Origin: Gonatopus flavifemur
Taxonomy: Eukaryota > Arthropoda > Insecta > Hymenoptera > Dryinidae
DNA length: 64,000 nucleotides
Reading direction: 5' to 3'
Assembly: GCA_018340375.1 (NCBI GenBank)
Contig: JAFFJZ010000006.1
Location: forward strand, 24,248,001 to 24,312,000
Numbering within the stretch: the stretch's first letter is position 1; each line of letters begins with the position of its first letter. The notes beneath the pieces were generated by a model. It did not search any database. It was not told where the DNA came from and saw nothing but the letters and a program-made list of their open reading frames with translations. A program made the position numbers and the translations under genes. Shown here in pieces: positions 13,270 to 25,855 of this stretch.

Positions 13270-13498
13270 TACTAGCACCATCTCTGGGTTAGTCTCGGAA
13301 CTTATTGAACGATGTGTTATATTTATTTCCTATCAATAAAAGCAGATCGAATTCATATTTATTAAATATTCCCAGTTGATAGAAACCAAAGTTCACTTCA
13401 GTGAAATAATATTCGCTTGCTACGCTCGTGCAACGAACTTCACCCTCGCCGGAAATCACCAACTTTCGTCCCTCGTCGCACAATCTACAAAATTATTG

Positions 13499-13778
13499 CC
13501 CTGTTGAAAAAGTCTCATAAATTCTCATATATAAATCTTATTAGTTCATATAAGATTCTAATGAGTTTTTATCAGTTTATATGCGGTTTCTGTCCTAGAA
13601 CTTATAGGATTTTATGATTTTATATGAGTTTTATAAAAACCTTATAAGATTTAATCAGAGTCATTTGCAAAATCTCATAAATCCTTATAAAAATCAAGTT
13701 TATGTACTAGATTTCATGCGGTTTCTGTCTTAGAAATAACTAGATGTTATTTGACTTTATGAGACCTTTTCAACAGGG
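13499..13778. mobile_element. MITE with CCCTGTTGAAAA ends, TSD TG
   Basis: The ends CCCTGTTGAAAAAGTCTC and (inverted) CCCTGTTGAAAAGGTCTC are flanked by TG on both sides. The interior is built from TTATAAGATTTTAT-like, partly self-complementary words. There is no coding sequence. Confidence 0.75.
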
Positions 13779-14103
13779 TGTGGATGCGCAGTGAGCAACA
13801 GCGAATAGATTGAAAAATCATTTAAGGACATGCACAAAATTCCTTTGAAATCAAATCAATCGTAATTCAAGTGATGATACAAATGATGAGAGTCGAATCA
13901 TTATCGATAATAATGAGAAATTCAATTTGAAAAGGAAGTCAGAAATAATGAGAAATGATGAGTCTTTTCAAAAAAACCAAAAGGTATTTAACCAAAAACA
14001 AATGATCCATGATACGTTTTTAAAACTAATGTTTCTGAAAAAGAAAAAATTGATTTGGGTACTGTTTTAATTGACAAAGTTCATTCAACTCTTATCCAAA
14101 ATG

Positions 14104-14333
14104 CACTCACAGAAAGGATTTCTTGAAATGAGAAAATTTTTCTTGTCGCTGGGACAAAACTCATTTTTTTTTCTTGAGCCTAGAAAATTTTACTTGAATC
14201 GAGAAAATTCATTTTGAAATCAAAACGAACTTTTTTCGATTGAAGTAAAATTTTCTAGGCTCCAGGGAATAATGAGTTTTGCCCCAGCGGCAAGAAAAAT
14301 TTTCCTCATTCCAAGAAATCCTTTCTGTGAGTG
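14104..14333. mobile_element. Hairpin MITE with CACTCACAG ends, TSD TG
   Basis: The ends CACTCACAGAAAGGATTTC and the exact inverted copy GAAATCCTTTCTGTGAGTG are flanked by TG. The arms continue (CCAGCGGCAAGAAAAATTTT against AAAATTTTTCTTGTCGCTGG) towards the centre, making almost the whole 230 bp a hairpin. The first bases of the window (TTTCTGTGAGTG) look like the end of another copy. Confidence 0.82.
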
Positions 14334-14498
14334 TGTGACTCTTATGCAGGGTGCATTATCAAATTGTCATGATGATCCTATAATTGCTCATTTTGTATCA
14401 GATCACCGACATCTTTATCTTATTTCTCCGACAGATGCGAGTTCCAATCAAAAATCAGCAGGATACTGTTTAAATCTGGTCAAACCCGGAGAAAACTG

Positions 14499-14759
14499 CA
14501 CGGAAAAAATACCCATGTAAAAATTACATGAAAAGTGAGGTAACGATTCCAGAGTGCATCTCGTGTAAAATTTACCACACAGTCCTGTTGGATTTACATT
14601 GTTATCATACTTCAAAGGAATGCTTCTCTCATTTACTTCGGTAACAATGTAAATATAGCATCGATTCCAATGTAAATTTTACTCCAATTGCATTTATGTG
14701 AGTAGTTATGTTAAATTGATAACAATCAATGTAGAATTTACATGAGACTTTTTTCCGTG
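14499..14759. mobile_element. Type-1 hairpin MITE (ATGTAAATT family), TSD TG
   Basis: The ends CACGGAAAAAATACCC and the inverted GACTTTTTTCCGTG are flanked by TG. The interior repeats ATGTAAATTTTAC-type palindromes. In reverse orientation it aligns along its length with 17586-18040, so these two are one subfamily. Confidence 0.8.
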
Positions 14760-14762
14760 TGG

Positions 14763-15315
14763 TATAGTGAAATATGGACGGACCGAACGATCGGTCACTC
14801 TACAATCAATCGCATCGTTATTCTAAGTGGACGCATCTTTGGTTTAAGGGAGTGCCCGGTTCGATTTTTTCCCTAGAAAACTACTAGATCGTTTCAACCG
14901 TTTTACGTCGTTAATATTCAATCAATTGTATTGATCTTTAGATCAAAATATTCAGAATCAGAGAGTCCGGCTCTGGTCTCAAAATACTTGAACATGGGCT
15001 ATGTTTTTTATAATATTAAAAAAACGAAATAGAGGTTTCTCATTGGCTAATAACGAAATTTCGTTGTAATTAATTATAATGACTTTGTTCAACAACAAAC
15101 AGACCAGAGCCGGATTGTTTGATCGATTCTGAATCTTTTGATCTAAAGATCAATACAATTGATTAAATATTAGCGACGTAAAACGGTTGAAACGATCTAG
15201 TAGTTTTCTAGGGAAAAAACGAACCGGGCACACCCTTAACCGAGCATATCGTAATTTCGATTGAGCCGTTTAGTTATTTTGATTGCGCAGTTGGGTCTGT
15301 CCATATTTTACTATT
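14763..15315. mobile_element. Foldback element with ATAGTnAAATATGGAC ends
   Basis: The left arm (14763-14967) contains AGTGCCCGGTTCGATTTTTT and GAAAACTACTAGATCGTTTC. The right arm (15110-15315) carries the inverted copies, with about 90% identity by eye over more than 110 bases. The end bases match as ATAGTGAAATATGGAC and ATAGTAAAATATGGAC. It directly abuts the hairpin at 14499-14759. There is no open reading frame of note. Confidence 0.75.
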
Positions 15316-17008
15316 CGCTTAGTGATTATCACTATTCCTTTTTCTCCGTGAAGAAGCAAAAGAACAGGCTGAGACACAATACGGTTGCAAAATACGTAGC
15401 TTCGTGTCTGATAATGAAGAAAAGATGAAAAAAATGTGGCAAGAATGAAAACAATATTATCGATCTAAATCAAAGATTTTTATTTCTTATGGTTGTGCAT
15501 CGCATTGAGATGAATAATAATCGATTGATTTCGCGTTCAAAAACTCAATATTTATATTTTAATTTCAACGAGTTTAATACCATGAAATTAATAGACTCCC
15601 TTCAGTATATTTTTTGAAGCGGTTTTTTTTTTAATTATTACACCATATGATTACTCAGAGAATAACTTATCGACACACATGATGGAAAATGCGACTGGAA
15701 AATGTATATTAATATATATAATAATTTTCAAGATGATGTAAAAGGATTTTATAGCTCTTTTTCAGTAGAGATGAAATAATTCAGACTTTTGTTGAATTCC
15801 ACTTATGAGAAATTAACAATGTTTTACTATCCACAGATACTAACTTTGAATTTCATCAATTTTTTCTCAATATTTCAGTTTTCTTGAATGAAGCTGAAGT
15901 GAAGCTAGCAGTCATTTGTTAGAAATGTTTGCACAAAACTTTTATCAAGGATTTGAGCATCCGAAACATTTAGTGAAACGCTGCTCGATCGATTTTTGGT
16001 ATAAAAAAAAGTTTCAACAACGTTTAATCAAAAGTTACAACGATCGAGGGACAGGCAGAATGATATACTTGGACCGAATTCGGGGTATAATTTTTGTATG
16101 ATTTGGTGTAATTTTTTATTTCAACCATTTTAGCTGGTTGAAACCAATTTTTGCCCCTGGTAAAGATAAAATCAAAAATTTCTCAGAATTTTTAGAATAA
16201 GCTCCGAAATGTAGTTGAAAAGTGGCTATGAAGAATCACATAACATCCAATACCTTTTACCATCGCTGATTTTGAACCATAGAAAAGGGCCAAGTTTGAA
16301 CAATTCTAACAAAAAACCTTCTACTCCACCATTGTTCCCTGAAGAATGATGAATTCACATATTTGGTATCATTTCGCATGAATAACTATCCTATGTTTGG
16401 AATTGGAACTCTTAACGGCGAATAAACAGTTTTGCGTAATGAATTTATAAAAAGAAAAAATTGTATCGTGAAATTGAGAATGCGACGAGTAGCGATATTC
16501 ATTTGGATTGTAATGGTGTTGCACGGTGGAATTGAAGCGAGACTAATTGAGTATCAAACCAGTGATAATGGATCGTTATGTATAGTTAATCACATCAAGA
16601 GATCATCCAGTAAATATTCAATGTTCCATGACGTGGCTTCTTCCCGTCGTAGAAATCGGGTAATGGACACCTGTATTTGTTCAATACCATCCATAGATTT
16701 AAATCCAACAACTGATACGCGAATTCAAAGAAGATTATACATTGTGTAATGTGTATGGATAACATTGCTCTTAAGATTTTCATGTTTTGCACAGACATGA
16801 ACTATACCGAGAAACTAATTTTATAAAACTCTTTGTTATTTGACGTAAAATCCGTGTCCCATTCAAGGATATAAATCGGTACAAAAATTGTGCAACATTG
16901 GGCCATAGTAGACGTCGTTAATTGATTAAATGCCCCTGTTGACACAGTAAAAAGTACAACTTACGTTCAAACTTGATATCGGCTTATTTTAGGATGTAGT
17001 CAGAACTA
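15316..17008. other. Unassigned DNA with one partial repeat copy
   Basis: About 15,898-16,050 is a diverged copy of the repeat at 17701-17891 (shared AAGCTAGCAG, TCAAGGATTTGAG, CTCGATCGATTTTTGGTATA). An open frame at 16432-16749 has a hydrophobic start (MRRVAIFIWIVMVLHGGIEA) but no splice or family support. Nothing else is seen. Confidence 0.35.
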
Positions 17009-17490
17009 CACGGAAAAAATGTTAGGGCTGAATCAATACAACAGTTTGTACTGAAAGAGTTCAAATGTAATTTGAACAGTAACAGTGCAACTTTTTGACT
17101 TGACTCGGTTGAAAAATTGAATTGTAAAAGTTCAAAACAACATCGAACTTTTATAATCACACGATGCGGGCTATTGAATCAAATAGTGTGACGTGAGAGA
17201 GTGCGGCGCTGCGTCGAACTGCGAGAGCTCAAGGGATCGGACTCTCAGAATACGAAATCTGTGACTCTGAGAGTCCGATCGCTTGAGCTCTCGCGGTTCG
17301 ACGCAGCGCCGCACTCTCTCACGCCAAACTATTGGATTTCATGGCGTGGATCGTGTGACTATCCGAGTTCAATATTGTTTTGAATTCTGAAGATTCAAAT
17401 TTTGAACTTGCATAACTTGCAAAAATAATTGAACTATTTCAGTTATATGAATTAAATTTCGAACTCTCGCAGTCCTAAATTTTTTCAGTG
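17009..17490. mobile_element. Type-1 hairpin MITE with GC-rich central hairpin, TSD TA
   Basis: The ends are CACGGAAAAAATGTTAGG on the left and TTTTTTCAGTG on the right, mixing the two end variants. TA flanks both. The centre (about 17,155-17,360) is a long, nearly perfect inverted repeat. Its arms contain GAGAGAGTGCGGCGCTGCGT and the inverted match, far more GC-rich than the surroundings. Confidence 0.8.
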
Positions 17491-17585
17491 TAGCCACATT
17501 CCATCTGAAAGTAAACATCCAAAACAAATGCCGACACAATGGAAAAGACTGAATTCCAGTCAAGTTTTCAAGTAAGATGCAGCCA

Positions 17586-18040
17586 CACGGAAAAAAGTCT
17601 CATGTAAATTTTACATTAGCTGCTGTGAATCTAACATAACTGCTCACATGAATGTGATCGGAGTAAAATTTACTTTGGAACCAAAGTGAATTAGATGAAA
17701 CTGAAACTGGCAGCCGTAGAGCTAGCAGCCGCTTTTCCTAACTCTTTATACACAGTTTTTATTCAGGATTTGAGGATCTGAAACGTTTGGTAGGTTGCTA
17801 CTCAATCGATTTCTGGTATAAACAAAGTTCCAATAACCTTGATTCAGAAGTCACAACAATCGGCTGCTAACTTTACGCCTGCTAGTTTCAGCTTTATGTA
17901 AATGAGAGAAGTGTTGCTGTGAATTACCTTTAATAACAATCTAAAAACAACAGGATTGTGTAGTCAATTTTACATGAAATCCACACTGTAATCGTTACCT
18001 GACTTTTCATGTAATTTTTATATGGGGATTTTTTTCCGTG
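17586..18040. mobile_element. Type-1 hairpin MITE (ATGTAAATT family) with nested insertion, TSD CA
   Basis: The ends CACGGAAAAAAGTCTC and TTTTTTTCCGTG are flanked by CA. It aligns in inverse with 14499-14759 except for an extra block at 17701-17891, which interrupts it. Confidence 0.8.
17701..17891. mobile_element. Repeat nested inside the 17586-18040 hairpin
   Basis: It begins CTGAAACTGGCAGCCG and ends CTGCTAGTTTCAG, an inverted match. It is absent from the sister element at 14499-14759, which marks it as an insertion. A diverged relative lies at about 15,898-16,050. Confidence 0.6.
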
Positions 18041-18056
18041 CACTTTTAGTCGGACT

Positions 18057-18320
18057 TTGTACAGTGAAAAAAATGCCAGGCAGAACCGGGCATAAAATCG
18101 TTGGCAGGATTTAAATGGTCTCCTTTTTGGGCAATCTAGGCAAAAACTGACAGACTTCTTACCGGATTTGGTCCAGAATCATTTAATTTCAACACCCTGT
18201 CAAAACCTGCCCTAAGAAGATGTTTTTGACTGGATCACAGGCTGTGAAGTGTAGACCAGGCGCGATATACAGCGGACCAATGCCAAGTCTGCCCTTAAAA
18301 AGCAGTTTCTACTCGCAACG
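18057..18320 (+). repeat. Dispersed repeat, copy 1
   Basis: AATGCCAGGCAGAACCGGGC, then GGATTTAAATGGTCTCC, then AGGCAAAAACTGACAGAC, recur in reverse order and orientation at about 62,950-63,170. This marks a two-copy dispersed family. The ends are not resolved. Confidence 0.55.
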
Positions 18321-21300
18321 CAAAGAGTAGCAACATTCGAACCCTCAAAATCTCATCATTAGTCAGTATTCCAGGTATCAAATACCTAATTAGCTAATTC
18401 AGGAACTCTTAAATACCGAATACAGTACAAAATCACAGTACTCCTTAAAAATGCGTACAAATACACAATTGATAAACCCCACACCATCGATTCCACCGAA
18501 TTTACATGAGTGATAACGATCTCGAAACAATACGCCTTTACTCTTCTCCTTTTCCTTTCAACTTTGATTTTTCCTTTTTTTTAACGCTTAAGCGAGAATT
18601 CTAGAATCCACTCCAAAGTGCTCGTTCGTTTCCACCAGCGGGTAAACACAAGTGCGAGACCATACGAAGAGGGAGAAAGAAAGAGAAAGAGTTCCTCCTT
18701 CCACTCCCTGTATCTCATTCATTCTTGATTCTTTCGCCCTTCTATACACAGCATGGTAACATCTTAATAATACAACCTGCTACCAACTATCCTCTGGTTC
18801 ATTACCTATTCCTGTCTGAGGGCGAAAGCAAATCGAGGATAACGAACCTCTTGGAAGTCATCGACTATATAGAAGTGGGGTAAGGAAGAGGCAATGCGAA
18901 GGAGAATGGAACCCATGATGATCGCGGGCACCTCTTCGCCAAGGATCAATCGAAAAATCGTTCGAGCCAATTAATTGAAGAAAAACCCGGAGAGCGCGGA
19001 GAGTCGTCATAATAATATCCTTCTCTGCCGTCGCGAGAAAGGGAGCAAGATGCAAACTGAAGCACCAACAAGTTTTACCCGGGACAAAGAAGAAATGGAA
19101 TATGAATACAAATAATATTCAAAGATGAATTGTGTATTCGCTTCATCCCTCAAATGAAAACGAGCAAAAAGAATTCGATAATAAACTTGTGATACAGAGA
19201 GTACATCGTGGTATAAGTAAGTTATTCGATTTTCTTTCAAACTGAAATTCTCCGCTCTGTTCTTTCATTTTTTTCTTTTTTCTTTCTTTTGTTTTTGGAA
19301 GAGATCGAATGATTATTCGTGACGCCGAATCGCTGCTGTTTTATTGAGAGGGAACAGAGAAGAGGAGGATTAAATATTTTGTTATTTCTGTCAAAGCGTC
19401 TGAAAAATTACAGGGATTTAAAGAAATTTGCTGTAAAATTCAGCAAATTTATTCGAAAATCTCGAAAAAAAAGTGGCTATAAGAAATACACAGTCAAATT
19501 TTCTGAATTTTCAGAAGGTACTTTTTTTTTAGAGCACGTTTGATGAATTTTTGACTGAGAATGAGTGAAAGAAAAAAGCTACACTGGGAAAACAGAGATC
19601 TCGAGAGAAATAGAAGTATCCTGATAGGAGATAAGAGTATTGATAATATTTCAAAAAATATGGCAGTGATTTCCATTCGAATATCGCTTCATAAGATTCT
19701 AGGGAAGTATCAATTATGTGTCAGTTGAGAAACAGGCAAACGATTCAACTGAATAAATTAGATAGACAAATATTTGCAGAGGTTTGAGCTTGCGGAATAT
19801 GAACCATCTCGCAAATATAACTCTTTGAACATCTTAAACTTCATATTTTGAATTTACCCTGACGATAGAATCCAGAATCAAACGGTTTCCTTGAAAAAGT
19901 TACTCATTCGTTAATTCATTTTCACTTTGACTACATTTGAGTTCATTGTTTCTATATCATTGAATGAATCGATGAAGACACATTTCTAAAATCATCACGA
20001 TGCGTCGAATGTCTCGCAGAATACACCTTTGAAAAGTGATAATCAGCTGAAACGATCGTAGCTGGAAAATAAGTATTGATTATACTATACACTCGTTTCA
20101 TATTCAACATGGTATCAAATCTACGAGGAAAACAGCTTACTTCGCATTATTCATATGCTTACATTCGAAGAATCCTTATTCCAATTTATTATTCACATCC
20201 TTCTCTCGTTCAGAATTTCATTTCCATTTAAATACAATTTTTAATTCAAAATTAGAAAACCAAAAATGTAGATTCAAATATGTATGGAATGAATTTTACA
20301 AAGAATTAATTAGTGGCAAACTTTGTGGTTTCGCATCATAGAGCATTTACAATTTTCTTCATCGTAGGTGATGTAGTAAAAGATCGAAATTGGCACCATC
20401 AGGGAGATGTCGAGGCCTGAAATGGCGAAGTCTTGGCGAATTCATTCCTAACAATTTTCCAGATTGAAAATGTGAAAGAGTTCTTCTCCTTTCAAGTGAA
20501 AATGCGTATACGTGATAATTCATATTTCTAGGCAAAATTTTTCTGGCTCCTCTATGTTCCATTGACAGTTACAATAATAATCTTCATATTCCCGATAAGC
20601 GGATTACACGGTTCCATTTTTGTCAAAGGATAAATCCAAAAAAAAGGGGATTAGTCATTTCAATCAATCAACATTCATTTCACCTTCCCGGTTTTTCATT
20701 AGAAATATGTTTGGTAAAAAGCATTTAGCCAACTTGTCGTGTTGAAAATGATAATTATTTTTTCCTGCGGGTGCAACGAGGGATAATATGAATGAAGTGG
20801 GATGGGATCGTTATCTGGATATAAATACATCATCATCATCATCATCGTCGATATAACGTATTGATTATTATTTTACCGATTCCGATAGTTCGAGTACAGG
20901 GAAAACTCGACTCTTCATACGAAACGACAGTTCATCCTGTCAGTCCCTTTTCAGTCGTTGAAAATCTCTCAACGTTCATTCTCTCTTTCTCATTTTCGAT
21001 CTCCGCTCTTTCACGTCCTGTAAAAATCACGTGCCACGCGATTCGACGATAAGCGCGAGAGCGAGAGCGAGGGCTGTCCGTTCACGAGGACATCTATCGT
21101 TTTATCGATCGGTTCTTGTCTTCGATCTCGTTTGCTGGTCAGCTCTCTTTTCCTTCTTCTTCTTTCCCATTGGCGGGCTTTAATGCATACGGGGGTGTAT
21201 GTGTGTACGTGTGCATGCCTTGGATAAGGATATCCGTGTTGGGGTGTAGAATACCAAGTCTACTCTCAAATACTGACAGCCGAACCGCAAGCACGTGGCT

Positions 21301-21732
21301 TGGCACTGCCAAACCTCAAACCAAAGCCAACTGTACGGATGGTCGGGTAAGTGAAGTTTACGTAGTTTCGGGGGAGAAGGAACATTAGACCGAATGGAAG
21401 CTTCTGGATCTAACGTTCCGGTGAACGATGAATGCTCCTGCGTCATTTTACATTGAAAAGGATCATTATGATGAGAAGATGAAGCGGTAGGAATTTCTTT
21501 GATATTACCGTGATTAAGGAGAATTAAAATCTCTGTTGGATGTCGGAATGATTATTGATTATTGAAATAGAATCGATATGATTCTATATATAAGTTTGGT
21601 TGACCGTGGCTGCATTTTACTTGTAGAATTCCATGGAATTTAGTCTATTGTGCTTGAGATTGGGGATTTCTCAGGGAAAATAAAACGCGAAACTGAGAGT
21701 GCGAGAAAAGTGGTTGCAAAATCAATTAGGAG
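18321..21732. other. Unassigned DNA with a GC-richer patch
   Basis: There are no bounded repeats. About 20,930-21,440 is richer in GC and CpG, with a good donor (GGTCGG|GTAAGTG at 21347). It could be the first exon or promoter region of an unseen plus-strand gene; no protein is recognised. An (ATC)n run lies at 20,829-20,847. Confidence 0.3.
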
Positions 21733-22997
21733 CCCAGACAGCACACAAGTCCCTTTTGAGTTCGCTGAGAATTCATAGTAAAGAGTACCTAAGGAATTCA
21801 TGTAGTATTCTAAATAAACACTTAGAGTATCAAGAGAATTCTTGAAGAGTTCTTGAAATACAAGGATTCGTAAAGACTACCCTTTATGACAGTGAATATG
21901 AATCTTTATGGAAGTTCAAAATGTAGTCCTGTTCTGTCCAAAAGAATTTATAACGAATACCATGAACTTCGATCAACAAGAATTCCATCAGTCTTCCTGA
22001 ATTTGTGAACGTCTTTGAATAAAAGTGATGTCCAAGATACAATTATTAGTAGTATATTTTCTATTATAAATTGATTGAATAGGTGCGTGTACGAGATTTT
22101 GAGAGTGCCTTATAAAGTGCAGTGTGATAATCAGTTAGCAATCCATTCCAGTAGAAGAAACATATAATATGTGAGAATAAATGACATATCATATGATTTT
22201 AAGGTTAAAGTTTTGTATACAACAAAGTAACATGTAACTCCAAAGAAGAGAAGTGTGTGAAAATTCATGAATTGTTCGTGGATAATGGAGTAAATTATTT
22301 ATTAACTGAAAATATGTGAATATTATTGACTGTAAAAATGCACTTATACAAACGATCTTTCATGTATGGAAGAACTAATCGATTGTATCGAGTGTGGAAA
22401 ATCCCTTATAGAGAACGATGAATAAAACTCTGTGATCTCTATCTTTTTCGATAGAAAATTTGTAGAAGACTTGATATATAGAACCTTGCATTAACATTGC
22501 ATCGATGTTGATGTGATCTTGAAAGTACCTGTTATGAGGAGAATTACAAGAGTAATATTACAACATCCAATTACAAGTGAATTGCAGCAATGTTACGTTG
22601 TCAGGTGATATTTCAACGATATTTTTGCGAGTTACTTTTGTAATATTGCATTTGTAAATTGAAAGACAAGTACCTTCAAGATTGCATCAATATCACTACA
22701 ATGTTAATGCAAGGTTCTAACGGAAATGCTCAGGGGGAAAGGTTTATTGAATTATGAGAAAGTTCAGAATGCCTGTTTTCTAGTGTGATTTATTTATACT
22801 CAATGAATTCAGATGTAAATGCATTCTTTGGGGCAGATTACATGTTTTCATTTTTACTGACTTAACGGACATACTTTTGGAATTATTATTGGATTCAAAC
22901 GAATGATCGTGCGTATTTTTAAAGAATTCTTTCAAAAAGCGTGGCATTCGAATGATATTCTCTAAGAACTGTTTCGAAACTAGTAGTGCTGTCTGGG
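21733..22997. mobile_element. CCCAGACAGCAC-ended element, TSD AG
   Basis: The ends CCCAGACAGCAC and the exact inverted GTGCTGTCTGGG are flanked by AG on both sides. The 1265-bp interior has no transposase. It contains a nested inverted-repeat element at 22480-22717. Its end type matches those at 34233, 37452 and 41958. Confidence 0.72.
22480..22717. mobile_element. Foldback nested in the CCCAGACAGCAC element
   Basis: AGAACCTTGCATTAACATTG at the left end and its exact inverted copy at the right end are followed by further matched arms (GATGTTGATGTGATCTTGAA against TTCAAGATTGCATCAATATC). Confidence 0.7.
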
Positions 22998-24513
22998 AGA
23001 ATATGAGAAGTTTGGAAAGCGTAATTTGGTGCTTCAAAGCGAATTTGTGACGCGCAGAAAGCGTGCGTAAAACGTTTTCACAAAACGTGTTTGGATTTTT
23101 TATGAACACCTATCGCACTTTTTGCCAAAGAAGAACTCAATTGACACGGATCAGGCTGTCTGAACGTTTTCCTCACTTCGATAAACATTCTCATCACGTT
23201 TGCCGAACGAAAAGGTGTTTAGAACTTCTTCAGGTGAAATATGAAAAGTGAAGATGTTCTACTCTCTGAATCTGAAAAAGTGAAAAATCACGTGTTTCAC
23301 TACACCGAGTCTCAGAAGTGAGCCAGGAGTGAGTTGCGAGTGAACTCTCACTTTTTTAGAGTGAAAAATTGACTCTGGAATTTGAGTGGCTGTGAGTTTC
23401 TAACCTCAGACCTTAGAATATCACTCTAAAAGAGTGGAAATTTTACTCAAAAAGATTGTGAGAGTAAAAAGTTCTCCTTGGTTTCATGTTTTCTGGATAA
23501 AGAGTAAAAAGATTCTCCAAAAAAGAGATCAATAGAGTATCCATCGATTGTGCCAAAACAGATCCACTTCACGCATAATATTGAAAGGAAAAAAAATATA
23601 TTCATCTAGAGTTGATAAGCGTATATACTCCTTTGACAATGTAAATATTTATTTCACAAGATTAAATATGTTCTCACAAATATCATATACCGGTCATTAA
23701 AATACACTTCGGTTCATCTCTTCATTCCTGATAATTTTATTTGTAATGAAATGTACGCTCAGGAAAGAGTTGTCGCAGATCAAATGAATATATTTGTACA
23801 CGGACATTCAAATATGACTGTGAACAAATGATATTAACAGTCAACTACTGTTGATAAATACCGTGTTCAAATATGTGGAATTCGTCTGACATTACAGTGA
23901 TCATAAAAAAGCTCATTTATTATTTTCATCTCTGATTTTCATCAACGATTCTCCCCTTTGATAGTTGAATATCCGAAACCGAGAGAGGAAATATTGGTTA
24001 TCGTAACAGAATATTTCGAGAATACCTAGTAACAAAAATTGTGTGGTCAATGATATTTTCTGAAAATTTTTCTCAGCACTGTTTATAATATTCTCATGAA
24101 GTTTTAGACGGATTTTGCTACACGCTGTTGAAAAAATCTTTTAATTTAATCCTTGTTTACTACACTGGGGTCAAATCCACCCTAGCTCCATTCTACCTCA
24201 ATTTCAAGTGTCTTCATCCAAAGGCACGGGGTTCAAAACGACATCTGTCGATAGCCAAAGGATGCCACTACTTTGTGGTCGCGTGAGTTATTGAAAGTTG
24301 TAAACTGAAATTTTTTTATGAAAACATGTAATTCATTTTGTTACAAATTTCTTCCCTTCATCCCTCAGTATAAATATTTTTCGATCAGCAGCTTTGGGGA
24401 ACTAATTTCTTTCTCAAAGAGACTTTAAATGAGTTCTAAAAAAATTGACAAGTGAGAATTATCAATAGTTCATTCGTTGTAACAATTTTTATCACTGGGA
24501 TGGATATCACCCA
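22998..24513. other. Unassigned DNA
   Basis: A stretch at about 23,310-23,470 is dense in AGTGAG/CTCACT words and looks like repeat remnant. Otherwise no gene or bounded element is seen. Confidence 0.3.
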
Positions 24514-24787
24514 CACGGAGAGAACAAAATAGTACTGGGCTACTACGCCAGATAGTACTCAGTGACATCTGAAGTGAAAAAAATTTCAGATAGCATCCAC
24601 TACTATTCAAATAGTATCCAGTACAATCTACGTTATATTCAATGCTATGTCAGATTTTACTGAGTATAACGTAGATTGTACTGGATGCTATTTGGATGGT
24701 AGTGGCTGCTATCTGAAATGTTTTTTACTTCAGATGTCACTGAGTACTATCCGGTGTAGTAGCCAGTACTATTTTGTTCTCTCCGTG
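24514..24787. mobile_element. Type-1 hairpin MITE, near-perfect hairpin, TSD CA
   Basis: The ends CACGGAGAGAACAAAATAG and CTATTTTGTTCTCTCCGTG match exactly and are flanked by CA. The arms stay paired almost to the centre (AACGTAGATTGTACTGGATG on both arms). Its right CA is also the left CA of the next element (24790-25061). Confidence 0.9.
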
Positions 24788-24789
24788 CA

Positions 24790-25061
24790 CACTGAGAACC
24801 CGATTTCTTACACTTAAAGAAAATTCCTTTGCCCTCATTCTGATAAATCTTGTTTTCAATGGAGAAAATAATTCATCTTATTGAAGAAATTTGTCATAGA
24901 ATTGAAATCATATTCTTCGAATTTAAGAAAGAATATATTTTTTGTTCCAGTTTGATGAAACTTTTTTCCATTGAACTGAATTTTTGTCCATTGAAAAAAA
25001 GATTTATTAGAATTAAAGCAAAGAAAATTTTCTTTGAATCTAAGAAATTGGGCTCACAGTG
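24790..25061. mobile_element. Type-1 hairpin MITE abutting the previous one, TSD CA
   Basis: The ends CACTGAGAACCCGATTTCTTA and (inverted) CACTGTGAGCCCAATTTCTTA are flanked by CA. It is separated from its left neighbour only by the shared CA. The interior contains diverged foldback words (AGAAAATTTTCTTTGAAT). Confidence 0.72.
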
Positions 25062-25074
25062 CAGTGTGACAAGT

Positions 25075-25284
25075 CCCTGGTTAAAAAAAACCCATAGAAT
25101 CTGATGAAATAAAATTTAATGGGATTTAGTCAAAACATTGTACAAGATTCAATCAGAATCACATTGAAAAAAATACATTGATCTGATTAAATCTTATTGA
25201 CAAATGCTTGAATAGGATTTGGTTGGAACATTGTACAAGATTCAATGAGATTTGGCGGGAATCAATGATTTCGTTTAACCAGGG
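25075..25284. mobile_element. MITE with CCCTGGTTAAA ends, TSD GT
   Basis: The ends CCCTGGTTAAAAAAAACCC and the inverted GTTTAACCAGGG are flanked by GT. The interior repeats ACATTGTACAAGATTCAAT. A second copy of the family lies at 32496-32724. Confidence 0.75.
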
Positions 25285-25855
25285 GTATGTAATTTCTGTG
25301 AAGCGTTGTAAACAAGGGTTAACAGAAAATTTCTTGTGAAATTCAATATTCTCATATGAAATTTAATCAAGTTCTTGATTTTGATATAAGTTACGAAATT
25401 TCAGAATTTTTCATCAAAATGTAAGAAATTGATGATTAAATTTGCAAATATCTTATTAAAATGAAGAAGAAAATTCTCGTATAATTCAAAATATTTATTT
25501 ATCCACTCTCCATAAAATATTTATTTGTAAAAATTGAATATTCAATGAGACGCGAAAACTGATTACTTATGGCGAATAAATTATTTATTCGGAAGACCAG
25601 TTTATTTGGGGCAAGCATTCCATTATTTGATTCGATCAAATATTGCATGATTCCTAAGAAATATTTTTATGGAGAGAGGAGAAATCAACTATTTATTTGG
25701 TTGGAAGAAATTGTTTTTTCAGTGTATATCATTAAAATTGATAAAACGTAAAAACTTTCATAATAATTTTACAGTGTACTGATGATTGTTAGGGAGATAT
25801 TTTTCACGAGTAACATTTGGAATTATTCAATTAAAAAATGCGTTTATCAATTTAA

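Larger units (their letters stand above)
11896..13317 (-). mobile_element. Decayed mariner element (irritans-like) interrupted by a hairpin insertion
   Basis: The left end ACACGTCGTTCAATAAAT and the right end (reverse complement ACACATCGTTCAATAAGT) form mariner inverted repeats flanked by TA. Removing the 187-bp hairpin at 13083-13269 leaves about 1.23 kb, normal for a mariner. The transposase on the minus strand is broken. It lies in the intron downstream of the Ig exon and belongs to a different subfamily from the mariner at 54.7 kb. Confidence 0.88.

Noticed and set aside
16432..16749. Open frame with a hydrophobic start and dibasic sites resembling a neuropeptide precursor
   Set aside because: No recognisable peptide, no conserved cysteine pattern and no splice support; it lies between repeats.
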